NCBI GenBank assembly: GCA_963924555.1
Contig: OZ004583.1
Location: 4,249,501-4,313,500, forward strand
DNA: 64,000 bases
Reading direction: 5' to 3'
Source: Crambe crambe
Taxonomy: Eukaryota > Porifera > Demospongiae > Poecilosclerida > Crambeidae
Position numbers and translations under genes: made by a program. Positions 32,915 to 44,729 of the stretch are shown here, one piece after another (positions within the stretch are counted from its first letter, which is position 1; the number at the start of each line of letters is the position of its first letter). The notes below the pieces were generated by a model. The model saw nothing but the letters and a program-made list of their open reading frames with translations, was not told the origin of the DNA and did no database searches.

Positions 32915-35900
32915 ACTTTTATAGTGCGCGCGAAATGTGGTAAGTATAATATATTTAGCTCCGCCGAGTTTTGAATTGTTGAATGATGGTAGTAGCAGCT
33001 TGGGCTAACAGTTAGTCCTTAGGCTTAGTTGGTATGTCATTTCTACCAGGGGTAATCAATGAGATTGAGTGATCTTTGAACGTTTCTTTTGTGGTGTATT
33101 CTCCACACAGTATTATTCCATTGATATCTCGCGCTTTATATTTAATTAGTGCACGTTTGCCCTATCTTTATATCGTGGAATTTTATTTTATTAATGTCCA
33201 GGATGTCCTCTGCAGTGTCCATTCATATAATTATGGCGGTCGATAATTGAAAATCTACTCTACTATTGCAAGCATCAATGGCAATGAGAGAGCTAGGGTG
33301 AAATAAAAATATATTTGAAAGGTTCATCAGTTGAAAGAGTAATTCATAATTTAGAATAGTTCACCTTTTTTATATTATTTTATTTAATGGTGTGATCCTG
33401 CTTATAAACAAGTTAATTGTAGTTATGTAATTTTTTATGAGCTGAATGATTCTGATCTGGAAGGGCTAGTACTGATGGAGTAAGTATTTGTACAGTTTGT
33501 AATGCTGGCACGTATACAGCCTTCTAAAATAATTGCAGCGAGCTGACTCTCAGGTCATGATACTGAAATTTTAAATATATATATCTATATCTATGTGTAC
33601 ACACAGGCGTGCGCGTACGTATGGTGGTACGTGTCCCGAAATAGTTGTGCTGCGCATGCGGGCTCCAATTTTAATCTGTTTTCTACAGCCTTTTGTCATA
33701 GAGGCGCTAGACTTATGTAGGTGCTTGGCTTATCTAAGTGCTTGTGGTAGGTATTTACAACTTTATATGTATTGAGCTTCCCGGTTGGAATCATAACTTA
33801 AATGACTCTTGTCTCTGATAGCAATATCAAGTACTGGAGCAATTGCTCACTATCAAATGCAACACATTGCTAAGTACTTTGTTACATATAAACTCAACAG
33901 CAAAATTGTTAACTTGCTGTCAAAATTAATGTTGCACATTTCCGTACTATAGCGAGCGATTCATGTACGTGTGAGTGTGCATGTCGATCGAGAATGAAAT
34001 AAAAATTTATTGACTAGTGCGTACAATAGCGGGAGTGTAAGCTTAAAAATTAACTATGAAAAAAGCAACTTTTTATACAATACAGATTTAAAAATTTAAA
34101 TATCGCGAGATTTGCGAACGTGAAAGCGCGCATTTAAAAATCATTGCAGTGAGCGAGCTGACTCTCAGGTCATGACTCATTGAAATTCTAAATATATTAT
34201 ATCTATATCTATACTCCAAAATGCCCCAGGGATGGTACGTGTCCCGAAATAGTTGCGCTGCGCGCGAGCATAATGCGCACGCTCCACTTGTAATCAAGCT
34301 AGATAGTTTTAGACAGCCTTTTGTCATAGAGGCGCTAGGCTTATGTAGGCGTTTGGCTTATCTAAGTGCTTGTGGTAAGTATTTACAACTTTCTATGTAT
34401 TGAGCTTCCCGGTTGGAACCACAACTTAAATGACTCTTGCACTGATGCCTATCAGCTACTCACTTGCTCACTGTTAAATGCAGCACATCGTTAAGTACTT
34501 TGTTACAAACAGCAAAATCTTTGAGTTAACATGCTTGCTCGCTCGCTGTCAAAATTAATGTTGCACGTTTCCAGCCTTTTTTCATAGAGGCGCTAGGCTT
34601 ATGAAGGCGCTTGGCTTATCTAAGTGCTTTACAATTTTCTATGTATCGAGCATCCCGGTTGGAACTACAACTTAAATGACTCTTGCCTCTGATAGCAATA
34701 TCAAGCACTGGAGCCTATCAGCTGCTCACTTGCTCACTGTCAAATGCAGCACATTTCTAAGTACTTTGTTACATATAAACTCAACAGCAAAATCTTTGAG
34801 TTAACTTGCTTGCTCGCTCGCGTCAAAATTAATGTTGCACATTTCCCTAGTGTACAGAGCGATTCATGTACCCGTGAGTGTGCATGTCGATCGAGAATGA
34901 AATAAAAACCCATTAACTACTGCGTACAATAGCTGGAGTGTAAGCTTGAAAATTAACTATGGAAAAAGCAACTTTTTACAGCTTTAATATCGCGAGATTT
35001 GCGAACGTGAAAGCGCGCATCTAAAAATCATTGCAGCGAGCAAGCTAGCTGACTCTCAGGTCATGACTGATGAAATTGTATATCTATGTCTACACCCTAG
35101 GCGTATGTACGGTACGTGCAATTGTAGCGCCCTGCGCGTGCATGATGTGCATGAAATCGTTTTCTACAGCTTTTTGTCATAGAGGTGCTTGGTAGGCGCT
35201 TGGTGCTTGTGGCAAATTCACAGCTTTTTATGCGTGGAGCTTCCTCGTTGGAACCACAACTAACATGACTCTTAACAATATAAAGCACTGAAGCTATCAG
35301 CTAGCTACTTCACTTATCACTTCAAATGCTGCACATTGCTATAGTAGCAGGCTCTATAGGCTTATCTAAGTGCTTTATTACATATAAACTCGGAAGCAAA
35401 ATCTAAAGAGTTGTAGCACTAAAGAATAATTGCTTGCTCGCTCCAGTTAACTGAATGTTGAACATTGCCCTAGTAGATAATAATTCTGTAGCTGTGAAAT
35501 TTTGTCGCGGCGACAAAATTTCACTGAAAATTGTCACTAACCGGAGATTATAAAGGTTTTATGCTTTGTGTTGCCACAACAATCATTCGATTTTTTAGAA
35601 GATATCTACTCCCATTCGGAAATAAGAACCATCATTTTTTCCCTGAAATTTCCAACTGAATTATCTTACTTAACTGGGCTAGTGACTGTTGCTATTATAC
35701 TAGGGTAATATACAACAATTAAGTCACAGCAAGCGAGTGAGCAAGTATTAAGTATTCCTATAGGCTCTCTATTCACTTGTGCTTTCAACCCCTTAGAAGA
35801 TTTTGTGCTTTCAACCCCTTAGAAGATTTTGTATATGTAAGTGGCAGGCTGCTGTAAGTGCACTTAAATAAATTTAGTGTTTACAAGCCACTTAGATCCT

Positions 35901-36344
35901 AATGCATGTGCCCGCTGCTCATCATAAGAATGTAGAAATGTTGATCTGATACTTCATCTGTGCTTTGCTGTTGAGTTATGTAGCTAAGTGGCAGAGGCAG
36001 CTACATGCATAGAAAGCTAAGCATTTAGATATGTCTAGTGCCTACAATCCACTTAGATAAGCCTAGCCTACAATCCAGAATGTAGGCGATGTAGAAGTCA
36101 ATCAAACAATTACAATTGGAGCATGCGTATAAATGCAGGTACGTACGCCTTGTCTATTTTGGATCGTAGGACATTGTACAACATTTGAGTCGCAGCGAGC
36201 GAGCGAGCAAGTATTCCTGTCTAGTGCCTACGATCCACTTAGATAAGCGTGTATGGGACGTACTATTTACGCACTATGGTGATAGGTAACACTCGCCCAT
36301 AGGGCTTCCTAAGGCAACCAGAAGTATAAATATCGCTTTCAAAC

Positions 36345-36440
36345 GGACGTTTTCAGCGTTGCCACTGTAGCGTATCGCATCGGTTAGTGCCTTGAGCGTG
36401 TAATATTGAACGTGCGGTCTCTTATTCGATTCTCGATATG
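36345..36440 (+). other. tRNA-like sequence (SINE head or tRNA relic), second copy
   Basis: GCCACTGTAGCGTATCGCAT then GGTTAGTGCC (A-box-like) and, about 45 nt on, TATTCGATTCTCG (B-box-like). It matches the minus-strand sequence at 21420-21505. The B-box is closer to the GGTTCGANTCC consensus here. No intact cloverleaf is apparent. Confidence 0.35.
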
Positions 36441-36512
36441 AAAACTTTTCTCTTTTTCAATCTTTGAAAATTTTTCTTAGTGTCCTGCCCGCGCTCCAAG
36501 AAGAAAATTCCG

Positions 36513-36780
36513 ATGCCGGTGTTGTCGCTGGGAAATTCTGTCGCGGCGATTATATATCAGGAAATTCTGTCTAGAGCGACCTAATCTCCTCCTGAATAGC
36601 TAACAAGCTTGAGATTTTGATGCACTTATAAATAGCATTGAATATAGCATATTATTACAGAAGAGATTTATCACTAGGATAAAAACTACCTAGGAGATTT
36701 TTTATTGCTAAGGCAATTTGTTGGTGAGCGATTGTCATTATATTAGCTATACCACCTCTCCACTAGCTACTGTTTCAATT
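36513..36780. mobile_element. Rearranged CACAGTTTATTTTGTCGC-family fragment
   Basis: Terminal block TGTCGCTGGGAAATTCTGTC at 36519-36590, then a jump to inverted interior sequence (TAGCTAACAAGCTTGAGATT to ACCACCTCTCC), the inverse of 5940-6120. A deletion between these parts removed most of the element. Confidence 0.65.
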
Positions 36781-36794
36781 GTGAAATCATTTAT

Positions 36795-37080
36795 CGACCA
36801 CCATTACCTATTTTCGACTACCCGTTGAAAATCATAATATCAATCATCGTCTGTTCCATTCTTTCTCTCCACTACATGTTAGGCCCCTTAAAAAGATACT
36901 GTTATAGCTACTATAAAATACATCATCATAACAAATTAGATAAAAACTTTAAGTTTTCCCCATATATTTTTCAATGCAGCAATTTTTTTAGACTCCGTTT
37001 ACGTTTGTTTACTACCGTAGACTCTCCGTATACTAAGTAGTCGATAATAGGTGCTACAACGGCCGACAATAGGTGATAAC
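36795..37080. mobile_element. ~285 bp insertion with CACCTATT-TCGACTAC inverted ends
   Basis: ACCATTACCTATTTTCGACT at the left is mirrored by GTAGTCGATAATAGGTG near 37037-37053. It interrupts the element family described above. No protein motif is seen. Confidence 0.4.
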
Positions 37081-37460
37081 TAGCTAGTATTGTATAGAAC
37101 TAGATAAGAAAATATCTTGGGAGATTTTATTACTAGATAATAGCTACAGTAAGTAACAATCCTAGGAGATAGAGATATTATCACTCTATTATTTATTATT
37201 ATTATTATTATTATAATAAGGACAATATCAATGAGTTCTAGATACAAAAGTTAGATGGGAATCCGGAAACGGAGAATCAAAAATAAAATTTCAACAAAAA
37301 AAAAACAATAACAAAAATAAAAACAAACAAAAACAAAAACAAAACAAAAAAACAAAACTTAATAATAATAATATTATTATTATTATCAAACCTGATGAAA
37401 GCTAGAGTATTTTGGTCGAAACGGTGGTTTTATTTCATAAGCTAATTTTATGAGAAGAAA
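37081..37460. other. Element-family interior fragments with microsatellites
   Basis: Inverse of the 5460-5690 interior (AATGAGTTCTAGATACAAAA; ATCCGGAAACGGAGAATC), an A-rich AACAAAAA stretch and short ATT runs at 37191-37215 and 37368-37386. No gene. Confidence 0.55.
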
Positions 37461-37468
37461 TTCATTGA

Positions 37469-37511
<43 letters not shown>

Positions 37512-39870
37512 TATTATTAATGAGCGTGGGGTGTTGCGTGTCAAGCCTAAAACATACACAGACCTGAAGAATTCGATACTGGCTTAAGAATAAGAGTATT
37601 GGACGAAGCCAGGCAGCTAGGCGCGGTGGTTGCCACCGTTTTTCGATTTCGCCTATCCAATTTTCGTGCACACGAGCGAAACAAGCAACCATCATACGGA
37701 TTACATTGAAAAAGTCATAAATCCTTAATATTCACTCTGAGTAATTTTGCATAACTATATGAGCCTGCTCTCTGTAATAAATGATGAAATTTTAATTATC
37801 GCTAGCGATTGCGCTTAAAATATTCCCGTTAGTTTCACAAAATAGTAATTCTATTTTTTATCTTAATTGTAATTTAATAATTGATAAGATTGTTCCGTAT
37901 TTTTAAGTTATGATTAACTTAATGTTAATTTCTTAGTTTACTTAATGTTTTATCTAAGTGCATTTACAGCTGCCTGCCACTTACATGGAGTTGAAAGCAA
38001 AAGTGAATTGAAAACCTATAGAAATACTTAGGAATACTTGCTCACTCACTCGCTGTGACTCAAATGTTATACATTACGCTAGTTTAATAGCTACAGTCCC
38101 TAGCCCAGTTAAGTAAGGTAATTCAGTTTGAAATTTCAGGAAAAAAATGGTTCTTATTTCTGAATGGGAGCAGATAACTTGTAATTAGACTCGTATCCAG
38201 GCCTTATAAATAAAATTTTATAAAGCCTAGGTAGGAGGCTAGCTTGAAATATGCTGTAAAGTTCAGATAAAAAGTTAAATCTATTCTCTATGACTTGTGT
38301 ATGATGGCCAAAACTAAAAAAATTGGTAATTCCGAATGATTGTTGTGGCAACACAATGCAATAATCTTCGGTTAGCGAGTAATTTCGTCGCCGCGAAAAA
38401 ATTTCACAGCTACTGATTAAATGGCATCATCGGCGTTGATGAAGGATCGGCTACGCCATACGCTTTCGCTAATCTGGTACTCTAATCTAGAGATATTCTA
38501 TTTTACGTAGTATTATAATATCTCTGGTTTTACTAAATAAAAAAATTAAAAGCTAATTTAGGCTACTAATTACTATTTCTCGGGCATTAAGGACCTGAAG
38601 CTTTGAAATTTGTGCCATCAAGGACAAATCAAATAATTTATAAATGCCGCGTTATACTTTTACCTAGTCACATATAAAGTAAGCGTAAATCAATAGAATT
38701 GGCCTTGAATTCATTAATATTTCCATTTGATCCTGAATTTAGAACGAATTTCACGTTCGTATTTGCGCGTACGCAAATGGCACTTATTGTATCTTATTTA
38801 TTACTTAGCTTAAATTAATCAACTCTGCATCAGTCTCGCCTATTTTTATCTACTATGGCAATATTCAACATTCATTTAACAGCGAGCGAGCAAGCAATTA
38901 TTTTTTAGTGCTACAACTCTTTAGAAGATTTAGCTTCAGAGTTTTTATGTAACAAAGCACTTAGATAAGCCTGTAGAGCCTCTACAACTACTACTATAGC
39001 ATTTTAAGTGACCAACTAGCTGATAGCTTCAGTGCTTAATATTGTTGAGTCATGTTAGTGGTGGTTCCAACCAGGAAGCTCCACGCATGAAAAGCTGTGA
39101 ATTTGACACAAGCAGTTAGATAAGCCAAGCCCCTACAATCACTTAGATAAGCCACGCGCCTCTATGATAATAAGGTGTAGAAAACAATTTCATGCACATC
39201 ATGCACGCGCAGAGCGCTACTATTGCACGACCACGTACGTACCGTACATACGCCTGGGGCATTTTGGAGTGTGGACATAGATATACAATTTCAACGAGTC
39301 ATGACCTGAAAGTCAGCTCGCTCGCTCGCTGCAATGATTTTTAAATGCGCGCTTTTACGTTAGCAAATCTCGCGATATTTAAAATTTTTAAGCTGCATTG
39401 TATTATAAGAAGTTCAAATTCCTTTTTTATAGTTAATTTTCAAGCTTACACTCCCGCAATTTTATGCACTAGTCAATTGATTTTTATTTCATTCTCAATA
39501 GACATGACACACTCACACGTACATGAATCGCTCGCTATACTAGGGAATGTGCAACAAATTTTGACAGCGAGCAAACTAGCAAGTTAATAATTTTGCTGTT
39601 AAGTTTATATGTAACAAAGTACTTGATAGTGAGCAAGTGAGCAGCAGATAGGCTCCAATGCTTGATATTACTGTAATACATAGAAAACTAAGCACTTAGA
39701 TAACAAGCACCTACAATCCGCTTAGATAGCTATAAGCCTAGCGCCTCTATGGCAAAAAGCTGTAGAAAACAATTATGCACGCGCACAGCGCTACTACTTC
39801 GGGACACGTACCGTACGTACACCTGAGGCATTTTGGAGTGTAGACCTAGACATATAATTATTTAACTAGA
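37461..39870. repeat. Third, chimeric copy of the repeat mosaic
   Basis: 37461-37940 reads in the same orientation as arm 2 (32150-32600: ATT run, then TAATGAGCGTGGG). It then switches to arm 1 orientation and follows 7960-9870 (TAGGAATACTTGCTCACTCA, GGGAGCAGATAACTTG, GGACCTGAAGCTTTGAAATT, CGTACGTACC, GGGGCATTTTGGAGTGT). It includes the roughly 400 bp missing from arm 2. No gene. Confidence 0.7.
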
Positions 39871-40055
39871 GATGCTCGTATAGCATTAGTTGGGCGAGCA
39901 AGCAGCAAGTGGTCATTTCAATGTGCTACTCCCTCACTTATGATTATATAGCCCCAACAGTGACTTTTGATATCTAGCTATTCAGGTTGTTAACTGACTT
40001 GGTGCATTCCCAGTTAGCATTAGAGTGTCTTCTCTGAACCCAGGCTACCACTCCT
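39871..40055. other. No feature recognised
   Basis: Short unique stretch between the repeat mosaic and the Arg-rich fragment. Confidence 0.4.
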
Positions 40056-40310
40056 GTTCAGACTCAGTAGCTAGTCTCTCAAATAATGAGCCCTCATATG
40101 CTCTAATCTGGCAGCTCTGTGTTCTGCTGACTCTGCTCTCCTTCTGGCTCTCATTTGCTCTGCTCTTGCAGCATTATCTTCTGCTGACTCTGTACATTCC
40201 CTCCTCCTGGCTCTATCTGTCGCATTTCTTTGCTAGTCTTGTTTTTCTTTGTTCCTTTGACTCTGTTCTCCTTCTAGCTCTGTCTCTTTCATTTCTTTCA
40301 TGAGGTCTCG
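40056..40310 (-). pseudogene. Fragment of an Arg-rich repeat protein (transposon-type)
   Basis: On the minus strand three units of about 22-23 residues can be read: RARRRTESKEQRKTRLAKK, ARRRECTESAEDNAARAEQM and RARRRAESAEHRAARLEHM. A TAG and a frame change lie between the first and second. This repeat style (RRR..ES.E.RA.RL..) is one I associate with the N-terminal region of helicase-type transposon proteins in sponges and cnidarians. No helicase motif is present here, so this is only a remnant. Confidence 0.5.
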
Positions 40311-40459
40311 CTCTTCTTTGCTGGTCAGTTTCTAGAGGGTGTTTTGGGGCCCTCCTTCGCTTATTTTCTGGTTCTCTGGGTTCCATAATACTCGCTACAA
40401 TAGTGTTTTAACTTCAAGCTTAACGAAAATGATTGCTTATCATGACGTTGCTCAGTAGC

Positions 40460-40612
40460 TATTTCATGCGCATGCGTAAGCGCATGCGCATTTTGAGTGA
40501 CGTACGTTACATATAAATATCGCGAATTTCCATTTTGACCAATTAGTGTGGGGCTTCGCTCGCTTCGCTCGCTCGCCAAATAGCGATGTCAAACCGGAAG
40601 TCATGCGTTGGC
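40460..40612. promoter_or_regulatory. Promoter-like cluster: NRF1-type palindromes, CCAAT, ETS motif
   Basis: ATGCGCATGCG and GCGCATGCGCA at 40465-40490 match NRF1-like sites and together form a 26 bp near-palindrome. CCAAT occurs near 40540 and ACCGGAAGT (ETS-like) near 40593. The cluster lies upstream of the Arg-rich fragment on the minus strand, and of a short open frame starting ATGGAGATCCGCAAGTTC (40671) on the plus strand. Which, if either, it serves cannot be told. Confidence 0.35.
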
Positions 40613-41250
40613 GGATACGTGTACAGAGTTTTCTATGTAAACAGCTGGAAAAAGGAGTGTGTGTGCAAGAATGGAGATCCGCAAGTTCTTGATAAGTAGT
40701 TTGCTCCCAGGGATAAAAAATAGCGTAGAATATGAATATCAGCACTATATTTTATGATTTCATAGCTTTATGCTTGCACTATGTACATTTCTTACAAAAA
40801 TAATATCATAATTGCATGATCAAAATTGTGAATAGATAAAAATTCGAACATACATATTCTTTACCTACGAGTAGTTAGGTGCACAAAATCGCTCTTATCA
40901 GCTTATATTTTCGCGGATTGACCTGAGAAAATTAATTATCATGAAAAAGTGGGTAGGGCAATAATTTTAACTATTGCTGAGCAAAGTGTTGTGTTTTGGA
41001 GCAATCTGTGCTAAGTATAAGCATGAGTGAAGAGGCTTTAAAGAACTATTTTAATGATCTACCCAAGCTGCTAAAATTAGGTAATAATCATTCTCTATCA
41101 GATTCGAATATATTGTAGTGTGCACCATTTCATATTTATATTTTAAATTTGAAGAGAATTGGTGGCTTCAATCCAGAGATATACACAAAAGCATCGATGA
41201 CACAATTTTCTTTTAAATAGAGAAGTCCCGCCCACTACGTTAAGGATTAG
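40613..41250. other. No gene recognised
   Basis: Holds a short frame MEIRKFLISSLLPG at 40671 and another MSEEALKNYFNDLPKL at 41024 followed by a GTAATA donor-like site. Neither can be extended to a recognisable protein. Otherwise AT-rich. Confidence 0.4.
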
Positions 41251-42202
41251 AGTAGCGATGGGAGTTTATGGACAGCGGTAGTTTACGGACACTTTAGACT
41301 TTGACCCATTATAAAATTGATACCAATTAGGCGGGAGATTTTAAATTTTGCTGACAGTAGTGATTTTTTAAGAGTAAGAATCTACAGCTAGTTCAGTAAA
41401 TTTACAGTTTTTTCCTGCTCAATTTTTGCTTTGAATGATCATAGTATCTCTGTCAAAAAATGAGGCATGGAAAAAATTACTATGGAAAACCAACCTTCCA
41501 ACTGCACATAGTAACATGTAAACACAAAATATTATATATCAATAGAGAGCAAATTTATTGCTCTTTCCAAATGTATCCTTTATAAAATAACACAACTAAC
41601 ACGATATCAGCAATTTTGGCGTAAATAGATTCTTATTGCGGAGGCAGTTACTGGACAGTGAATAATAATTGGTAATGTTCTTTATAATTGGCCATGGAAA
41701 CTTCAAGGAAGTGGAAAAATTGGAAATCCGATGATCTGGAGAGAGCTGCAGAGGAAGTTAGAGAGGGGAATGTGTCTGTCAGAGAAGCAGCAGCAAAATA
41801 TTGTATACCAAAGAGCATGGTACATGATTACTCCTCTTGAAGGTTAATCAAGTTTCAAGTCCTGGACCATCTCCTGTGTTAACAATTGAAGAAGAGACTG
41901 AATCATGTTATCTTCTATTATCATTATCATTATCATTTATCACAATAATGAGCACATGTGCAGCCATTTTACCTTCATTTCAAGATATGTCCACCAACTG
42001 CCTCTATTGTCTGTTAACTGCCGCCTACTCTAAATCTCTCCCAGAAATCAGCATAATATGACTTGCTTAGCTTCCTGCCTGGATTGAGTGAGGTAGACCC
42101 ATAGCCATCCAAAGCCCCCCTGCAATCTTCTTTGCACTCGCTAATCCGCTGGGAAAAATTACAACTTTGTTAACTGTCCGTTTACTACCTCCGTTGCTCT
42201 AT
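41251..42202. mobile_element. Decayed pogo-like element
   Basis: AGAGTAGCGATGGGAGTTTA plus TGGACAG at the left is approximately mirrored by CTGTCCGTTTACTACCTCCG plus TTGCTCT at the right (about 20 of 27 positions by eye). Between them lies a pogo-type DNA-binding domain (41694-41840). At under 1 kb it is too short for a complete transposase, so most of the catalytic domain is deleted. Confidence 0.55.
41694..41915 (+). pseudogene. Pogo-family transposase N-terminus (psq helix-turn-helix), truncated
   Basis: ATG at 41694 opens a 48-residue frame, METSRKWKNWKSDDLERAAE then VSVREAAAKYCIPKSMVHDY, ending TGA at 41840. This is the Pipsqueak/CENP-B-N type helix-turn-helix of pogo and Tigger transposases: the K/RKW.....L..A followed by S.REAA..Y.IPKS pattern is diagnostic. 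From 41840 the next stretch, in another frame, reads VNQVSSPGPSPVLTIEEET, matching the linker that follows the domain. One frameshift therefore separates two adjacent parts of the same protein. No DDE catalytic region was found downstream. Confidence 0.75.
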
Positions 42203-43796
42203 TTCAAATTCCATATAATTACCGTACTCGCGCTTTATTAGGCGTATGCGCTTATATCTCCACAGGAAGCAAACCACCGCTTAACAGCGAGTATGCGCCT
42301 AACAGCGATTTTAATTTGGGTGGGTATTAATTAGAGTACCGCGGGGAGCGAGCGTGAAGAACCAGCAGTAAGTGGCAGTTCCGTGTACAAACACACTTTT
42401 AAGTGATGTAAGCTTACTGTATCTCCGCAACGGCTTGGCCGATTTCAGCGCTTCAAAATTCTCCTGGTTTCTCTAAGTTGATATCAATCCTATAATTAAG
42501 ATTTGATTTTTGACCTGACATCGCTAATTTAAAATTTCAATCACCTGAGAGTCAGCTCGCTCGCTGCAACTAGGGTATGTTCGTGTAACACATTCGATCG
42601 ACGAGCGAGCGAAGCAGTTGGTTAAAGTCACGGGCATCAAAGGACCTGCACCTTTGAAATTTGCGCGATGGAGAGCCAAAGGGCCATAGATAACGGATAT
42701 TAACAAATCAAAAATTTTTTAGTGCCGTTTATGCCCGATTTTCCTCCAGGTCGGTAGCGTTCATTAGCGTTTTGGGGAAAAAGCTGAATAAGCAACGTGA
42801 ACATCATTTCCGGCCACGCCCGTAGATTATCAAATTGAAGTGGGCGGAGCCTCGAACTAGAGTTAGAGAGAAGCTAGTTTCTCGCCTCCTGACGCTAGTA
42901 AGTGCCAACTAAAGCCTAGAAGAGAGTAATAAAGTATCGAAGGTACCGTAGAAAGCTTAGTTCATATTTCCAAGCATATAAGCTGGAAAGCCTACCTTAG
43001 TTCTGGTGATTTTCAGCTGCTGGATTTTCCGTGCACGAAGGTTTCATGGCTTACTAGCTAACTTTAGCGCTTCATTTGAAGCCTTTCTACTTTAGTCTAA
43101 GTTCCAAAACTTGGTCAAAAGTTTGTTCAAGGATCATAGTTTTGATCTATACAGAAAAAATGTTATTGCATGACTCACTAAAACTGCTCCTACGTAGAAA
43201 ATTGTTCTGCCGCGTTATGCCCGATTTTCCTGTACCGGGTCACATATGTGGAACGGTATTACCTCAAACCTCCGCTTGATGACATCCGGGCGAGATGTTT
43301 CCTCTAGTATAATGATAAATGGATTATCACAATCAGTTCATAAGCAGATGTGGAAGGCAAAGCAGCTTTCACCAGACACTGGATCACACTATAAATTGCC
43401 AGGTGAATCTGCCCTGGTTTAGTGGAGGTTGGGCAGGCATTCTATGAGTTACAGTTGGAGTCCCGAATTTTCCAACGTCTCAGATTGAGAGGGGTGGGTA
43501 GTGTGTCTGAGGATGCCCATAATATGAATGACAGCTGTCTGGGAGTGAGGTTATCCATGATGCGGTTCCACACCCTATTTTATCCTGACTCAAGTTCCAT
43601 TTCTCTTTCTGGGCTTCCATATCTCAGGGTCTTCCTGCTTATGGAATCAATGGCTGTTACGAACCAGTCCGAAGGTATTTAACAAGGCTATAATTCACGG
43701 GGTCTGGAGAGATAGTGATGGCAGCGAGTTTTGGCTGATGTAGAACAACTCTCTTGAGTTGGACTTGTTTGCACCATATTATTTGCTAATCTGGAC
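42203..43796. other. No gene recognised; fragments of dispersed repeats
   Basis: Near 42545-42700 is a diverged copy of the 8575 and 38590 block (GGACCTGCACCTTTGAAATT). TTATGCCCGATTTTCCT occurs near 42728 and again near 43215, close to a CGGGTCACATAT string. The open frames at 43076 and 43422 have no motif I recognise. Confidence 0.45.
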
Positions 43797-43951
43797 GTGG
43801 TGTAGCCAGCCCCGAGCGCCGATGGCGCGAGGGTCTGGTCACATAATGATATTCATTCGTCTGATTTCTTGCTAAATGAACAAGTCCAAGTATTGTGTCT
43901 CTAGACCCTCGCGCCTTCGGCGCTCGGGGCTGGCTACGCCAGACTAATTAT
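43797..43951. mobile_element. ~155 bp foldback element with GC-rich arms
   Basis: TGTAGCCAGCCCCGAGCGCC at the left pairs with GGCGCTCGGGGCTGGCTACG at the right. The loop is about 70 bp and AT-rich. The arms (including GCGCGAGGGTCT and its inverse) stand out against the AT-rich surroundings. Confidence 0.7.
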
Positions 43952-44019
43952 TTGCATCATCTAGAATGAGCTAAGATGCGCGACACTATCTCACGCGTGC
44001 GTAGGAGCAACGAAATCTC

Positions 44020-44096
44020 CCGGTAAATTGTATCGCCATGCGACAATTTTCAGTGAAATTTTGTCGCCGCGACAAACAAAATAAACCGTGACACCG
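44020..44096. mobile_element. Solo terminal block of the CACAGTTTATTTTGTCGC family
   Basis: GAAATCTCCCGGTAAATTGT ... GTCGCCGCGACAAACAAAAT then AAACCGTGACACCGGT. It is a diverged single end without an element body. Confidence 0.55.
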
Positions 44097-44729
44097 GTTT
44101 TGTAAGCCACTACCTATTTCTCAATTCTAATTATAGTTATTGACAGTTTTCTCTTCAACTGTTCCTTGATTAAAGCGCCATCAATCCTTCCCTTCTAGTA
44201 AGTTTATAGTATGTAGCTTTCTCAAGAGCTAGCTGTGTGGATATACAGTCAATATGGCTAGCTACTTAGTTCTCTTTACTAGCCTAGAACAATCAGCTCG
44301 TGCAGTATAAATAGATCAATTTCTATAACATTTTAGTTAAGCTATAATTTATAGTGATGTACGTAGCCAATTGCTAAGAGATGTCAGCAATGCTCTGGCA
44401 CTGCAAACCTCTCTGTTGATCATGTACTAATTTCCTAAAATTTTCAGAGTGCCTTTATTAGTTGCCTCAATGGTAGCTACTCCTCTGGGTTCCTGTTGCA
44501 CTTGCTGCGGTGATTGTTTCCCCCCCTTCTATAGCAGTGTGAGACTTGTACTCTGATATTTGGATATATCATGCTGCAGCTACTGTAAGTGTTCTTGTTC
44601 AATATCTTTACTGGGTCGTTGTTGGGTCAGCGAATCCGTACAGTGAAAACAAGTGATACTATAATTGCTTTCTGTCTAATTTGTAGTGTGGAACTCTTTC
44701 AACTCTGTATCCATCAACTCTTAATGTCA

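Larger units (their letters stand above)
31205..36590. repeat. Arm 2 of the large inverted duplication (inverse of 7190-12800)
   Basis: Block order is the exact reverse complement of arm 1. Anchors: 31780-32245 to 11640-12230; 32245-32815 to 11240-11640; 32818-32914 to the hairpin at 11144; 33350-33530 to 10560-10700; 33540-35320 to 9000-10560; 35540-35850 to 7990-8390; and 36140-36240 to 7560-7670. No gene was found. The arms enclose about 18 kb holding LARS2 copy B and the CACTA-like transposon. Confidence 0.8.

Noticed and set aside
43422-43682. 86-residue open frame as a gene
   Set aside because: No motif, no splice context, and it lies amid repeat fragments. Chance is sufficient.
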